Assembly: GCF_035270045.1 (NCBI RefSeq)
Contig: NZ_DATFIP010000054.1
Location: forward strand, 4,944 to 68,943
DNA length: 64,000 bases
Reading direction: 5' to 3'
Origin: Salibaculum sp035270045
Lineage (GTDB): Bacteria; Pseudomonadota; Alphaproteobacteria; Rhodobacterales; Rhodobacteraceae
This document shows positions 51,230-60,254 of the stretch, piece after piece (position 1 is the first letter of the stretch; every line of letters starts with the position of its first letter). The notes beneath the pieces are model-generated. The model did no database searches and had not been told where the DNA came from. It saw only the letters and a program-made list of their open reading frames with translations. Both the position numbers and the translations under genes were made by a program.

Positions 51230-52366
51230 GTGCCGCGATTCGACCGCTACATGCTGTCGCAATTCCTTACCGTCTTCGGCTTTTTCTCCCTCGTGCTGGT
51301 GCTGATGTACTGGATCAACCAGGCGGTTCAGCTCTTTGACCAGATCATTACCGACGGGCAGTCGGCCTGGGTCTTCCTGGAACTGACGGCGCTCTCGCTG
51401 CCCGCGCTGATCCAGATCGTGCTGCCGCTGGCCGCCTTCGCCTCTGCCGTCTACGTGACCAACCGCATGGCCTCGGAAAGCGAACTGGTGGTTGTCCAGG
51501 CCACCGGCTATTCGGCGTTCCGGCTGGCGCGGCCCGTGGTCGTCTTCGGGGGGATCGTGACCGCGTTGATGCTGGTGCTGACCCACGTACTTGTGCCGCT
51601 GTCCCAGGGCCGCCTCATCGAGCGCCAGGCCGAGATCTCGCGCAACCTCTCGGCACGGTTGCTGACGCAGGGGCAGTTCATGTCACCCTCGGCCGGTGTG
51701 ACCCTCTTCGTCCGCGATGTCTCGGCCCAGGGGGAGCTGCGCGATGTCTTCCTTTCGGACAGCCGCCGCGCGGACCGGCACATCGGCTACACGGCCAGCC
51801 GCGCCTTCCTCGTGCGGGCCGAGGCCGGACCCCAACTGGTCATGATCGACGGACTGGCACAGACCCTTGTTCACGAGGATCAACGCTTGTTCACGACCAG
51901 CTTCGACGATTTCGCCTACGACGTCAGCGCGCTCGTCCCCGAGGTGGGCGATCGCAGCCGCTCGGCGCGCGAACTGACCACGGCCGAGCTCCTGTCGCCC
52001 ACCCCGGCGCTTGAAGAGGAAACGGGCAGAAGCGCCGCCTACCTTGTGCACGAGGGGCATGACCGGTTCGTGCAGCCGCTGACGGCGCTGGTCGGTGCGC
52101 TGCTGGGCTTCGCCGCCCTTCTGGTGGGCGGGTTCAGCCGCTTCGGGCTTTGGCAACAGATCCTGGGCGCGGTGGTGCTGGTCGTGGTCATGAAGTCGGT
52201 GGAAAGCGCCGGGATGGGGGCGGCCCGCGCCGCGCTCGGCGCCTGGCCCGCCGCCTATGCCGGCCTGGCCTTCGGCCTCGCCGCCGGCCTCGCGCTGCTT
52301 GTCGCCAGCGCCCGCCCCTACCTGTTGCGCCGGCGCCCGACACTGCCCGAGGGGGGCGCGGCATGA
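51230..52366 (+). CDS. lptF: LPS export ABC transporter permease LptF
   Basis: Inner-membrane LptF of 378 residues with six membrane segments, three at each end, and a large periplasmic jellyroll domain between (about 130-275). Its N-terminus DRYMLSQFLTVFGFFSLVLV and C-terminal YLVHEGHDRFVQPLTALVGA are family features. It forms the LptB2FG transporter that extracts lipopolysaccharide. The start is a GTG at 51230 with GGGGGAAG upstream. lptG overlaps its stop by 4 nt. Confidence 0.93.
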   Translation: MPRFDRYMLSQFLTVFGFFSLVLVLMYWINQAVQLFDQIITDGQSAWVFLELTALSLPALIQIVLPLAAFASAVYVTNRMASESELVVVQATGYSAFRLARPVVVFGGIVTALMLVLTHVLVPLSQGRLIERQAEISRNLSARLLTQGQFMSPSAGVTLFVRDVSAQGELRDVFLSDSRRADRHIGYTASRAFLVRAEAGPQLVMIDGLAQTLVHEDQRLFTTSFDDFAYDVSALVPEVGDRSRSARELTTAELLSPTPALEEETGRSAAYLVHEGHDRFVQPLTALVGALLGFAALLVGGFSRFGLWQQILGAVVLVVVMKSVESAGMGAARAALGAWPAAYAGLAFGLAAGLALLVASARPYLLRRRPTLPEGGAA

Positions 52367-53460
52367 TCCTGCACCGCTATTTCTCGCGCCGCTTCATGGT
52401 CAGTTTCGCCAGCACCTTCGGAATATTCCTGCTGCTCAACGGCTTCATCGACCTGGTCGAGCAGGGCCGCCGTTTCGCCGGAACCGAAGCCGGCCCGGCG
52501 CAGGTGGTGGCGCTGACCCTGCTGAACCTGCCACAGGCGCTTTACGAGTTGCTGCCGCTCATCACCGTGCTCAGCGCCATCGCGCTTTTCCTGGGGCTGT
52601 CGCGGTCATCGGAACTGGTGGTGGCGCGGGCCGCGGGCCGCTCGGCGCTGCGCGCCTTTCTCGGGCCGCTGATGATGACCCTCCTGATCGGCCTTCTGGC
52701 GGTGGCCCTGTTCAATCCCATCGTCGCCGCCACGCTGAAGGAATACGAGAACCGTTCCTCCAGCCTGCGCGAGAATCGGTCCAGCATCCTGTCGATTTCG
52801 GACGACGGGCTCTGGTTGCGCCAGGGCGACGCCGAGCGGCAGACGGTGATCCGGGCCGAGGCGACCAACCTTGACGGCACCGTCCTTGAAGATGTCACCT
52901 TTATCACCTTCACGCAGGAGGGCGGGCCCATACGCCGCGTCGAGGCCGCCAGCGCCGAGCTGACACCGGGGGCCTGGGTGCTGACCGATGCCAAGTCATG
53001 GCCGCTCTCCGACAGCCGCGTGGCCGAGCAATGGGCCACGACGCACGCAAGCCTGCGCATCCCTTCGACTCTGTCTGCAGACCGGATCCGCGACAGTTTC
53101 GGGACCCCCAGCTCGATTTCCGTGTGGGACCTGCCCGCCTTCATCGACCGGCTGGAGGCCGCGGGTTTCTCGGCGCTGCGCCACCGGGTCTGGCTCCAGA
53201 TGGAACTGGCCCAGCCGCTGTTCCTCTGCGCCATGGTGCTGATCGCGGCGGGCTTTACCATGCGTCCCCAGCGGGGGCGGCGCGTGGGGCTGCTGGTGCT
53301 CACGGCGGTTGTGCTCAGCTTCGGGCTTTATTTCCTGCGCAATTTCGCACAAATCCTCGGCGACAACGGCCAGATCCCGGTTGCGCTGGCCGCCTGGGCG
53401 CCGCCGGTCGCGGGGATCGCGGCGTCGCTGGGTCTGCTGTTGCACCTGGAGGACGGCTGA
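52363..53460 (+). CDS. lptG: LPS export ABC transporter permease LptG
   Basis: LptG of 365 residues, paralogue of LptF with the same six-segment plan. Segments include FMVSFASTFGIFLLLNGFID at the N-terminus and ELAQPLFLCAMVLIAAGFTM near the C-terminus. It completes the LptB2FG complex with LptF; LptB is not in the window. The ATG overlaps the lptF stop (ATGA), and its own TGA overlaps the lptD start (TGATG), so lptF, lptG and lptD are translationally coupled. Confidence 0.93.
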   Translation: MILHRYFSRRFMVSFASTFGIFLLLNGFIDLVEQGRRFAGTEAGPAQVVALTLLNLPQALYELLPLITVLSAIALFLGLSRSSELVVARAAGRSALRAFLGPLMMTLLIGLLAVALFNPIVAATLKEYENRSSSLRENRSSILSISDDGLWLRQGDAERQTVIRAEATNLDGTVLEDVTFITFTQEGGPIRRVEAASAELTPGAWVLTDAKSWPLSDSRVAEQWATTHASLRIPSTLSADRIRDSFGTPSSISVWDLPAFIDRLEAAGFSALRHRVWLQMELAQPLFLCAMVLIAAGFTMRPQRGRRVGLLVLTAVVLSFGLYFLRNFAQILGDNGQIPVALAAWAPPVAGIAASLGLLLHLEDG

Positions 53461-55562
53461 TGCGGCGGCTGGTTCTGATCTGCCTGTTGTGGCTCTGGCC
53501 GCAAGCGCTGGCCGCGCAGGCATCCGCCACTCTGCTGGCTGACCGGGTGATCGTCCCGCCCGGCAGCGAACGGCTGATCGCCGAGGGAAATGTCGAGGTC
53601 TTCTTCGAGGGCACGCGGCTGTCGGCGGCGCGCATCACCTATGACCGCGGCACCGACCGTCTTGCGATCACCGGCCCGATCTTCATTCGCACCCAGGCGG
53701 GCGAGATCCTGACCGCCGAGCGCGCCAACCTGGATGCGCGGCTGGAAAACGGGCTGCTGCGCGGGGCACGGCTGATCCTGGACGACCGGCTGCAACTGGC
53801 TGCCGACCGCATCGACCGGGTCGGCGGGCGCTACACGCAACTCAGCCGCAGCGCAGCGACCTCCTGCAAGGTCTGCGACGACGGCCGCCCACCCCTGTGG
53901 GAAATCCGCGCGGCGCGCGTCATCCACGACCAGCAGGCGCGCCAGCTCTTTTTCGAGAATGCCCGGTTCCGGGTCTACGGGGTGCCGATCCTCTGGCTGC
54001 CGCGCCTGCGCCTGCCGGACCCCAGTGTCAGCCGGGCAACCGGCGTGCTGGCCCCCGAACTGCGCACGACCGACCAGCTGGGACCGGGGATCAAGCTGCC
54101 CTATTTCATCCGGCTGGGGGACCATCGCGACCTGACCGTGACGCCCTACATCTCGACCGAGACAGCCACGCTGGAAGCTCGCTACCGGCAGGCCTACCTG
54201 CGCGGCGAGATCGAGGTCTCGGGCGCCGTCACGCGCGACAGCCTTGTTGACGGGGGGCGCGGCTATCTCTTTGCCGACGGGGCCTTCCGGCTGGGCGGCG
54301 GCACGCGGCTGCGCTTCGACGTCGAAACCGCATCGGATGACGCCTACCTGCTGGACTACGGCATCAATGGCGGCGACAGGCTGGACAGCGAGATCAGCCT
54401 GTCGCGGATCACCGACCGGGAGATGCGGCGCGCGCACCTGACCCTCTACCAGAGCCTGCGCGCCGCCGAGGACAACGACCGCCTGCCACCGCTCGTGGCC
54501 GAGGCCCGCCGGGAACGGCGCACCACCCCGGCCATCGGCGGCACGCTGAGCTACGGCGCGGGGCTGGAAGGGCACCTGCGCACGCTGGATGCCGGGCCCG
54601 ACGGGCTGGGCGACACACTGCGCGCGGGGGTCTGGGCCGACTGGCACCGCGCCCATGTCGCCGGACCCGGGCTGGTTTTGGAAACCCGCGCGGGGCTGCG
54701 GCTTGACCATTACGCCTTTTCGCCCGATGCGTCCGCCCGGGACACCACCCGCACCACCGGACAGGCCGCCGTGACCCTGCGCTACCCCCTGATCCGGCAG
54801 GACGCGCGGGCAGCGCATGTGCTCGAACCGGTGGTGCAACTGGCCTGGTCCGGCCAGTCCGGCGACACGCCCCCGAACGAGGACAGCGTCACCGCCGAGT
54901 TCGACCAGGCCAGCCTGCTGGCGCTGTCGCGCTTTCCCGGCGAGGACGCCGCCGAAACCGGAACCAGTGCCGCCCTGGGGCTGAGCTGGTCCCGGCGCGG
55001 GCAGGCCGGCTGGCACAGCCGCCTGACGTTCGGGCGGGTGCTGCGCACGACGGAAAACCCCGCCTTCACGCACACCTCGGGGCTGGACGGTGCGGCCTCG
55101 GACTGGCTGATCGCCGGCGGACTGGACACCGGCACGGGGCTGGGCCTGCGCGGCCGGACATTGATCGACGACGGTCTGGCCGTGACCCGGGCCGAAGCGC
55201 TTCTGGACTGGCGCACCCGGCGCATTGACCTCGCGGCGGGCTACATCTTCCTGCCAAAGGATGCCGACGAGGACCGCAGCAAGGCGGTGCGCGAGATCAG
55301 CCTCGACGGGGCCTATCGCTTCAACGACCGCTGGGCGGCGGGACTCGACATGCGCTATGATCTGGCCGATGGTTCGCCCTCGACGGCAGGGCTCGAACTG
55401 GGCTGGCGCAACGAATGCGTGACGGTGGATTTTTCGGTGTCGCGCCGCTTCACGTCTTCGACTACTGTGCAACCGACAACCGACTTCGGCCTGGTCGTGG
55501 GGTTGAACGGCTTTTCCTCCGGGCGTACCGGGGAAGGGCCAGCCCGCAGCTGCCAGGACTGA
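53460..55562 (+). CDS. lptD: LPS-assembly protein LptD
   Basis: Outer-membrane LptD of 700 residues. A signal peptide (MRRLVLICLLWLWPQALAAQ) is followed by the N-terminal OstA-type domain (VIVPPGSERLIAEGNVEVFF) and a C-terminal beta-barrel from about residue 200 with alternating strands and an aromatic ending. A cysteine pair SCKVCDDG lies near 142-145, and others sit near the C-terminus (NECVTV, SCQD), as expected for the disulfide-linked plug. It places LPS in the outer leaflet together with LptE. The start overlaps lptG. Confidence 0.93.
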   Translation: MRRLVLICLLWLWPQALAAQASATLLADRVIVPPGSERLIAEGNVEVFFEGTRLSAARITYDRGTDRLAITGPIFIRTQAGEILTAERANLDARLENGLLRGARLILDDRLQLAADRIDRVGGRYTQLSRSAATSCKVCDDGRPPLWEIRAARVIHDQQARQLFFENARFRVYGVPILWLPRLRLPDPSVSRATGVLAPELRTTDQLGPGIKLPYFIRLGDHRDLTVTPYISTETATLEARYRQAYLRGEIEVSGAVTRDSLVDGGRGYLFADGAFRLGGGTRLRFDVETASDDAYLLDYGINGGDRLDSEISLSRITDREMRRAHLTLYQSLRAAEDNDRLPPLVAEARRERRTTPAIGGTLSYGAGLEGHLRTLDAGPDGLGDTLRAGVWADWHRAHVAGPGLVLETRAGLRLDHYAFSPDASARDTTRTTGQAAVTLRYPLIRQDARAAHVLEPVVQLAWSGQSGDTPPNEDSVTAEFDQASLLALSRFPGEDAAETGTSAALGLSWSRRGQAGWHSRLTFGRVLRTTENPAFTHTSGLDGAASDWLIAGGLDTGTGLGLRGRTLIDDGLAVTRAEALLDWRTRRIDLAAGYIFLPKDADEDRSKAVREISLDGAYRFNDRWAAGLDMRYDLADGSPSTAGLELGWRNECVTVDFSVSRRFTSSTTVQPTTDFGLVVGLNGFSSGRTGEGPARSCQD

Positions 55563-55589
55563 GACATCGACAAAAGCCAAGAGGTTCCG

Positions 55590-56789
55590 ATGCGTGCCGT
55601 TCTGATCCTGCTCGCCCTTCTCGTCCCCGTCGCCCTGCCCGCGCAGGCGCAGTTCTCGCCGGCGATCACGGTGAACGACAAGGCCATCACACCCTTCGAG
55701 ATCGAACAGCGCGAACGGATGCTCGAGGTCTTCCGCACCCCGGGCGATCTCGCCGACCTCGCCCGGGAGCAACTGATCGAGGAGCGTCTCAAGGCACAGG
55801 AGCTTGAGCGCGCCGGGCTGCGCCTGACCGAAGAGGGCCTGCAACGGGCCATGACGGATTTCGCCGCGCGCGCCGACCAGGACCTGGACCAGTTCCTGAC
55901 CGTGCTGCGCCAGAACGGGATCGAGGAAGAAAGCATGCGTGACTTCGTCCGCATCAACGCGACCTGGCGCGACTACATCCGTCAACGCTACGACAGCCGC
56001 GCCCGCGTCACCGAAGCCGAGGTGGATCGCGCCCTGGGCCGGTCCGAGGGCGGCGCGGGAATCCAGGTTTTGCTGAACGAGATCATCATTCCGGCCCCGC
56101 CCGAACGCGCCGAGGCGGCCATGCAGCGCGCCGAGCAGATCAGCGAGCTGACGTCCTTCTCGGCTTTCGAATCCGAGGCGAGCCGGGTTTCGGCCCTGCC
56201 CTCTCGCGAGCGTGGGGGGCGGCTCGACTGGCTGCCAATCAGCAATTTCCCGGCACCGCTGCGGCCGATCTTCCTGGGCCTCGCGCCGGGCGAAGTGACC
56301 GATCCGCTGCCCATCGAGAATGGCATCGCCCTGTTCCAGCTGCGCGACCTGCGCGAGGTGACACGGGGCACCCCCGCCCCCGCCGAGATCGACTATGCCG
56401 CCTACTACATAGACGGCGGCCTGTCGGAGCAGGCTTTGGACCGTGCCGCGCGCGTTGCCGGCCGGGTGGATACCTGCGACGATCTGTACGGCGTGGCCAG
56501 GGACCAGCCGCCACGGGTGCTTGAACGCAATGCGCTGCCACCGGACGAGATTCCGCAGGACGTGGCCGTTGAACTGGCCAAGCTCGACCCCGGCGAGACC
56601 TCCTGGGGGCTTACCCGTGCCGGGGGAGACACCCTGGTTCTGCTGATGCTCTGCGGCCGCACCCCCGCCGAGAACGGCGCGCAGGACCGCGACGCGGTCC
56701 GCAACCAGTTGCGGTCGCAGCGGCTGTCGGGCTATGCCGAAGCGCTGCTGGCCGAGTTGCGCGCCTCGGCCCGGATCACCGGCAACTGA
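55590..56789 (+). CDS. SurA-like periplasmic peptidyl-prolyl isomerase
   Basis: Exported chaperone of 399 residues. A signal peptide (MRAVLILLALLVPVALPAQA) is followed by a SurA N-terminal domain (about 25-150, with PFEIEQRERMLEVFRTPGDL) and a parvulin-like domain at about 165-270 (VLLNEIIIPAPPERAEAAMQ, RGGRLDWLPISNFP). It should help fold outer-membrane proteins such as LptD, encoded 27 nt upstream. One PPIase domain is clear rather than two. The pdxA gene overlaps its stop (TGATG). Confidence 0.87.
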   Translation: MRAVLILLALLVPVALPAQAQFSPAITVNDKAITPFEIEQRERMLEVFRTPGDLADLAREQLIEERLKAQELERAGLRLTEEGLQRAMTDFAARADQDLDQFLTVLRQNGIEEESMRDFVRINATWRDYIRQRYDSRARVTEAEVDRALGRSEGGAGIQVLLNEIIIPAPPERAEAAMQRAEQISELTSFSAFESEASRVSALPSRERGGRLDWLPISNFPAPLRPIFLGLAPGEVTDPLPIENGIALFQLRDLREVTRGTPAPAEIDYAAYYIDGGLSEQALDRAARVAGRVDTCDDLYGVARDQPPRVLERNALPPDEIPQDVAVELAKLDPGETSWGLTRAGGDTLVLLMLCGRTPAENGAQDRDAVRNQLRSQRLSGYAEALLAELRASARITGN

Positions 56790-57754
56790 TGCGGCCCATC
56801 GCCGTCAGCTGCGGCGACCCGGCCGGGATCGGCCCCGAGGTCGCCGCGGCGGCCTGGCGGACCCTGCAGGGAAAGGTGCCGATCCTGTGGATTGGCGACC
56901 CGGCCCACCTGCCCGAAGGCACGCCATGGCAGGCGGTGGAAAGCGCCGCCGCGGCAGAGACCGCGACCGGCTTGCCCGTGCTCGCCAGCGACTTCGGCGC
57001 ACCCCGCCGCCCCGGCATGCCCGATGCCGCCCATGCACCCCACGTCATACGCGCCATCGAGGAGGCCGTTCACCTCGTCCGGTCCGGGGACTGTGCCGCC
57101 CTGACCACCGCGCCGATCCACAAGCAAGCCCTGATCGACGGGGCTGGCTTCGGCTTTCCCGGCCATACCGAGTTCCTCGCACATCTCGCCGGGGCAGATC
57201 GGGTGGTGATGATGCTGGCCAGCGAAACCCTGCGCGTTGTGCCCGCCACCATCCACATCCCCCTGGCCCAGGTGCCCGAGGCACTGACCGCAGACGGTCT
57301 GGCGCAGACGATGCGCATCACACATGCCAGCCTCATTCGCGATTTCGGCATTGCCGCGCCGCGCCTCGCGGTGGCGGGGCTGAACCCCCATGCGGGCGAG
57401 GGTGGCAAGATCGGGCACGAGGAAATCGAGATGATCGCGCCCGTGCTGGAAACCCTGCGTGCCGAGGGGCTGGACATCACCGGGCCGCTTTCCGCCGACA
57501 CGATGTTTCACGCCGCTGCCCGCGCCCGCTATGATGCCGCCGTGGCCATGTATCACGACCAGGCGCTGATCCCGATCAAGACGCTGGCCTTCGACGAGGG
57601 CGTCAACGTCACGCTCGGCCTGCCCTTCGTGCGGACCTCGCCGGACCACGGCACCGCGCTCGACATCGCGGGGACGGGCCGGGCCAATCCCGCCTCGATG
57701 GTGGCGGCGCTGCGCATGGCCGCGCGGATGGCCACCGCACGCGACGGGCGGTAA
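56789..57754 (+). CDS. pdxA: 4-hydroxythreonine-4-phosphate dehydrogenase
   Basis: PdxA of 321 residues. The metal-binding histidines are in FPGHTEFLAHL and GLNPHAGEGGKIG, with a third in AMYHDQALIPIK; the N-terminal SCGDPAGIGPEV motif is diagnostic. It oxidises 4-phosphohydroxy-L-threonine in DXP-dependent pyridoxal phosphate synthesis. It overlaps surA by the TGATG arrangement and is followed by rsmA, the order common in proteobacteria. Confidence 0.95.
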   Translation: MRPIAVSCGDPAGIGPEVAAAAWRTLQGKVPILWIGDPAHLPEGTPWQAVESAAAAETATGLPVLASDFGAPRRPGMPDAAHAPHVIRAIEEAVHLVRSGDCAALTTAPIHKQALIDGAGFGFPGHTEFLAHLAGADRVVMMLASETLRVVPATIHIPLAQVPEALTADGLAQTMRITHASLIRDFGIAAPRLAVAGLNPHAGEGGKIGHEEIEMIAPVLETLRAEGLDITGPLSADTMFHAAARARYDAAVAMYHDQALIPIKTLAFDEGVNVTLGLPFVRTSPDHGTALDIAGTGRANPASMVAALRMAARMATARDGR

Positions 57755-57799
57755 GCCCCCCGCGAGGCGTTTCCCACCATCATGAAGGACGACCAACCC

Positions 57800-58630
57800 A
57801 TGGATGATCTGCCCCCCCTGCGCGAGGTCATCGCGGCCCATGACCTGGCCCCGAAAAAGGCCATGGGGCAGAACTTCCTGCTCGACCTGAACCTGACGGC
57901 CCGGATCGCCAGGCAGGCCGGATCACTGGCCGATCACGACGTGCTGGAAATCGGCCCCGGCCCCGGTGGCCTGACACGGGGTTTGCTGGCCGAGGGCGCG
58001 CGCCGGGTGGTGGCGGTGGAAAAGGACAGCCGCTGCCTTCCCGCACTGGCGCAAATTGCCGAGCGATACCCCGGTCGTCTCGACGTGTTGAACGCCGACG
58101 CGCTTGACCTCGACACGGCCCGGCACCTGTCCGCGCCGGTGCGCGTGGCCGCGAACCTGCCCTACAACGTGGGCACCGAACTGCTGGTGCGATGGCTGAC
58201 GCCGGCGGCTTGGCCGCCTTTCTGGGACAGCCTGACGCTGATGTTCCAGAAAGAAGTGGCCCAGCGGATCGTGGCCACGCCCGGCTCCAAGGCCTATGGG
58301 CGGCTGGCGATTCTGGCGCAGTGGCGCACGCAGGCACGGATTGTCATGGAACTGCCGCCGCAGGCCTTCACGCCGCCGCCCAAGGTGCACAGCGCTGTGG
58401 TGCATCTGACAGCCCTGCCAGCGCCGCGGTTCCCGGCCGATCCGAAGACACTGGAAAAGGTCGTCGCCAAGGCCTTCAACCAGCGCCGCAAGATGCTGCG
58501 CGCCGCGCTGAGGGGCTTGCGCCCGGACATCGAGGACCGGCTGATCGCCGCCGGGATCGCACCCACCGAACGCGCCGAGCAGGTCGACGTGGAACGCTTC
58601 TGCGCCCTGGCGCGGGCGCTGGACACCTGA
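57800..58630 (+). CDS. rsmA: 16S rRNA dimethyladenosine transferase
   Basis: RsmA/KsgA of about 276 residues. The N-terminal AKKAMGQNFLLD-like segment, SAM motif LEIGPGPGGLTRGLL and catalytic motif NLPYNVGTELLVRW are all visible, as is FNQRRKMLRAALRG near the C-terminus. It dimethylates A1518 and A1519 of 16S rRNA, a late step in 30S assembly. I choose the ATG at 57800 because AAGGA lies 10 nt before it; an upstream ATG at 57782 has no ribosome site. It ends the lpt-surA-pdxA-rsmA run. Confidence 0.93.
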   Translation: MDDLPPLREVIAAHDLAPKKAMGQNFLLDLNLTARIARQAGSLADHDVLEIGPGPGGLTRGLLAEGARRVVAVEKDSRCLPALAQIAERYPGRLDVLNADALDLDTARHLSAPVRVAANLPYNVGTELLVRWLTPAAWPPFWDSLTLMFQKEVAQRIVATPGSKAYGRLAILAQWRTQARIVMELPPQAFTPPPKVHSAVVHLTALPAPRFPADPKTLEKVVAKAFNQRRKMLRAALRGLRPDIEDRLIAAGIAPTERAEQVDVERFCALARALDT

Positions 58631-58735
58631 CTCGCGTCCGCTGAGCTCAGAAGCGATCCGCGCCGCGGAAACCCCGGGCCCGGCAATCGACGTGGCGCGG
58701 CCGCAATTGACCACGCCAATCGCTTTCCCGCACTG

Positions 58736-58758
58736 GCCGAAATCTTGGGGATTTCGGC
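58736..58758 (-). terminator. hairpin directly after lpdA stop
   Basis: A perfect 9-bp stem GCCGAAATC/GATTTCGGC (58736-58744 and 58750-58758) with a 5-nt loop abuts the lpdA stop codon at 58759. There is no uridine run. It lies between the convergent rsmA and lpdA genes. Confidence 0.55.
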
Positions 58759-60165
58759 TTACATGTGAATGACGCGATCGAAAGCGTCGAGGACGCTTTC
58801 GTGCATCATCTCGGACAAGGTCGGATGCGGGAAAACGGTGTTCATCAGGTCTTCTTCCGTGGTCTCCAACTGGCGGCCCACAACGTAGCCCTGTATCAAC
58901 TCGGTCACCTCGGCCCCGACCATGTGGGCGCCCAGAAGCTCGCCCGTCTTCTCGTCGAAGATCGTCTTGACCAGGCCCTCGGGTTCGCCAAGTGCAATGG
59001 CCTTGCCATTGCCTATGAAGGGGAAGCGGCCGACCTTGATCTTGTATCCCTTTTCCTTCGCCTGGGCCTCGGTCAGACCGACACTGGCGACCTGCGGATG
59101 GCAATAGGTGCAACCGGCGATGCTTTCGGGCTTGACCGGGTGGGCGTGCTTGCCGCCGATCAGGTCGGCGACCATGACGCCCTCGTGACTGGCCTTGTGT
59201 GCCAGCCAGGGCGCGCCCGCGATGTCGCCGATGGCATAGAGCCCCTCGACCCCGGTGCGGCAGTATTCGTCGGTCACGACATGGGTGCGGTCGACCGTCA
59301 CGCCCAGCCCTTCCAGTCCAAGGCCCTCGGTGTTTCCGACGATGCCGACGGCGGAAATCACCGTGTCGAATTCGTGCTTCTCGACCTTGCCGCCGGTCTC
59401 GATATGCGCGGTGACCTTGCCCCCCGATTTCGAAGGTGCGCGGTCCAGTTGCTTGACCGTGGCCTTCTGCATGATGGTCATGCCCTGGGTCTCGAACTGT
59501 TTCCTTGCAAAGGCGGAAATCTCCTCGTCCTCGACCGGCAGGATACGGTCCATGACCTCAACCACCGTCGTATCGGCGCCCAGGGTATTGTAGAAGCTGG
59601 CAAATTCGATACCGATGGCCCCCGATCCGATGACCAGCAGCTTCTTGGGCATATGCTTGGGCTGCAGCGCGTCCTTGTAGGTCCAGACCAGATCGCCATC
59701 GGCCTCCAGCCCCGGCAACTCGCGGGCCCGCGCGCCGGTGGCAAGAATGATGTTCTTCGCGGTCAGGTCCTCGGTGCCTTTCTCCGTCTTGACGGATACC
59801 TTCCCCTTGGCAGGTATGGTCGCCTCGCCCATGACAACCGTGACCTTGTTCTTCTTCATCAGGTGGCCGATGCCGCTCGTCAGCTGGCCAGCCACGTCAC
59901 GCGACCGCTTGACCACCGCGTCGAGGTCATAGTCGATCTTGCCGGCACTCAGGCCGAAATCCTTGGCCCGGTGCATCAGGTGAAAGACCTCGGCGCTGCG
60001 CAGCATGGCCTTGGTCGGGATGCAGCCCCAGTTCAGGCAGATGCCGCCCAGGTGTTCGCGTTCCACGATCGCCACGTTCAGGCCAAGCTGGGCGCCGCGG
60101 ATGGCGGCCACGTAGCCCCCCGGTCCGGCCCCGATGACGATCATGTCGAAGTTGCGAGCTGCCAT
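58759..60165 (-). CDS. lpdA: dihydrolipoyl dehydrogenase
   Basis: Flavoprotein disulfide oxidoreductase of 468 residues. The FAD site IGAGPGGYVAAIRGAQLG is at the N-terminus; the redox pair is Cys43/Cys48 in GGICLNWGCIPTK; the NAD site LVIGSGAIGIEFASFYNTLG is near 180; and the catalytic His-Glu pair is in FPHPTLSEMMHE near the C-terminus. It reoxidises dihydrolipoamide in 2-oxoacid dehydrogenase complexes. It stands alone rather than in an operon with E1/E2. A 22-bp AT-rich palindrome lies 22 bp before its start and suggests its own regulation. Confidence 0.95.
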   Translation of the reverse strand: MAARNFDMIVIGAGPGGYVAAIRGAQLGLNVAIVEREHLGGICLNWGCIPTKAMLRSAEVFHLMHRAKDFGLSAGKIDYDLDAVVKRSRDVAGQLTSGIGHLMKKNKVTVVMGEATIPAKGKVSVKTEKGTEDLTAKNIILATGARARELPGLEADGDLVWTYKDALQPKHMPKKLLVIGSGAIGIEFASFYNTLGADTTVVEVMDRILPVEDEEISAFARKQFETQGMTIMQKATVKQLDRAPSKSGGKVTAHIETGGKVEKHEFDTVISAVGIVGNTEGLGLEGLGVTVDRTHVVTDEYCRTGVEGLYAIGDIAGAPWLAHKASHEGVMVADLIGGKHAHPVKPESIAGCTYCHPQVASVGLTEAQAKEKGYKIKVGRFPFIGNGKAIALGEPEGLVKTIFDEKTGELLGAHMVGAEVTELIQGYVVGRQLETTEEDLMNTVFPHPTLSEMMHESVLDAFDRVIHM

Positions 60166-60186
60166 TGATGCGCCTCCTCATCCAGA

Positions 60187-60208
60187 ATTAGTTTACCCTT
60201 AAACTAAT
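60187..60208. promoter_or_regulatory. 22-bp palindromic operator upstream of lpdA
   Basis: ATTAGTTTA and TAAACTAAT (60187-60195 and 60200-60208) are perfect 9-bp arms around CCCT. It is almost purely AT in a GC-rich genome and lies 22 bp before the lpdA ATG, where a bound repressor would block transcription. Confidence 0.55.
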
Positions 60209-60254
60209 ATGGCAGGGGCATCCAGAGGGCCGCGTTCATGGCCGCTATGCATTT

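Noticed and set aside
53328..55985. Minus-strand open frame of 885 codons opposite lptD and surA
   Set aside because: It lies opposite two well-recognised genes and has no signal, domain or ribosome site. It is a GC-skew artefact.
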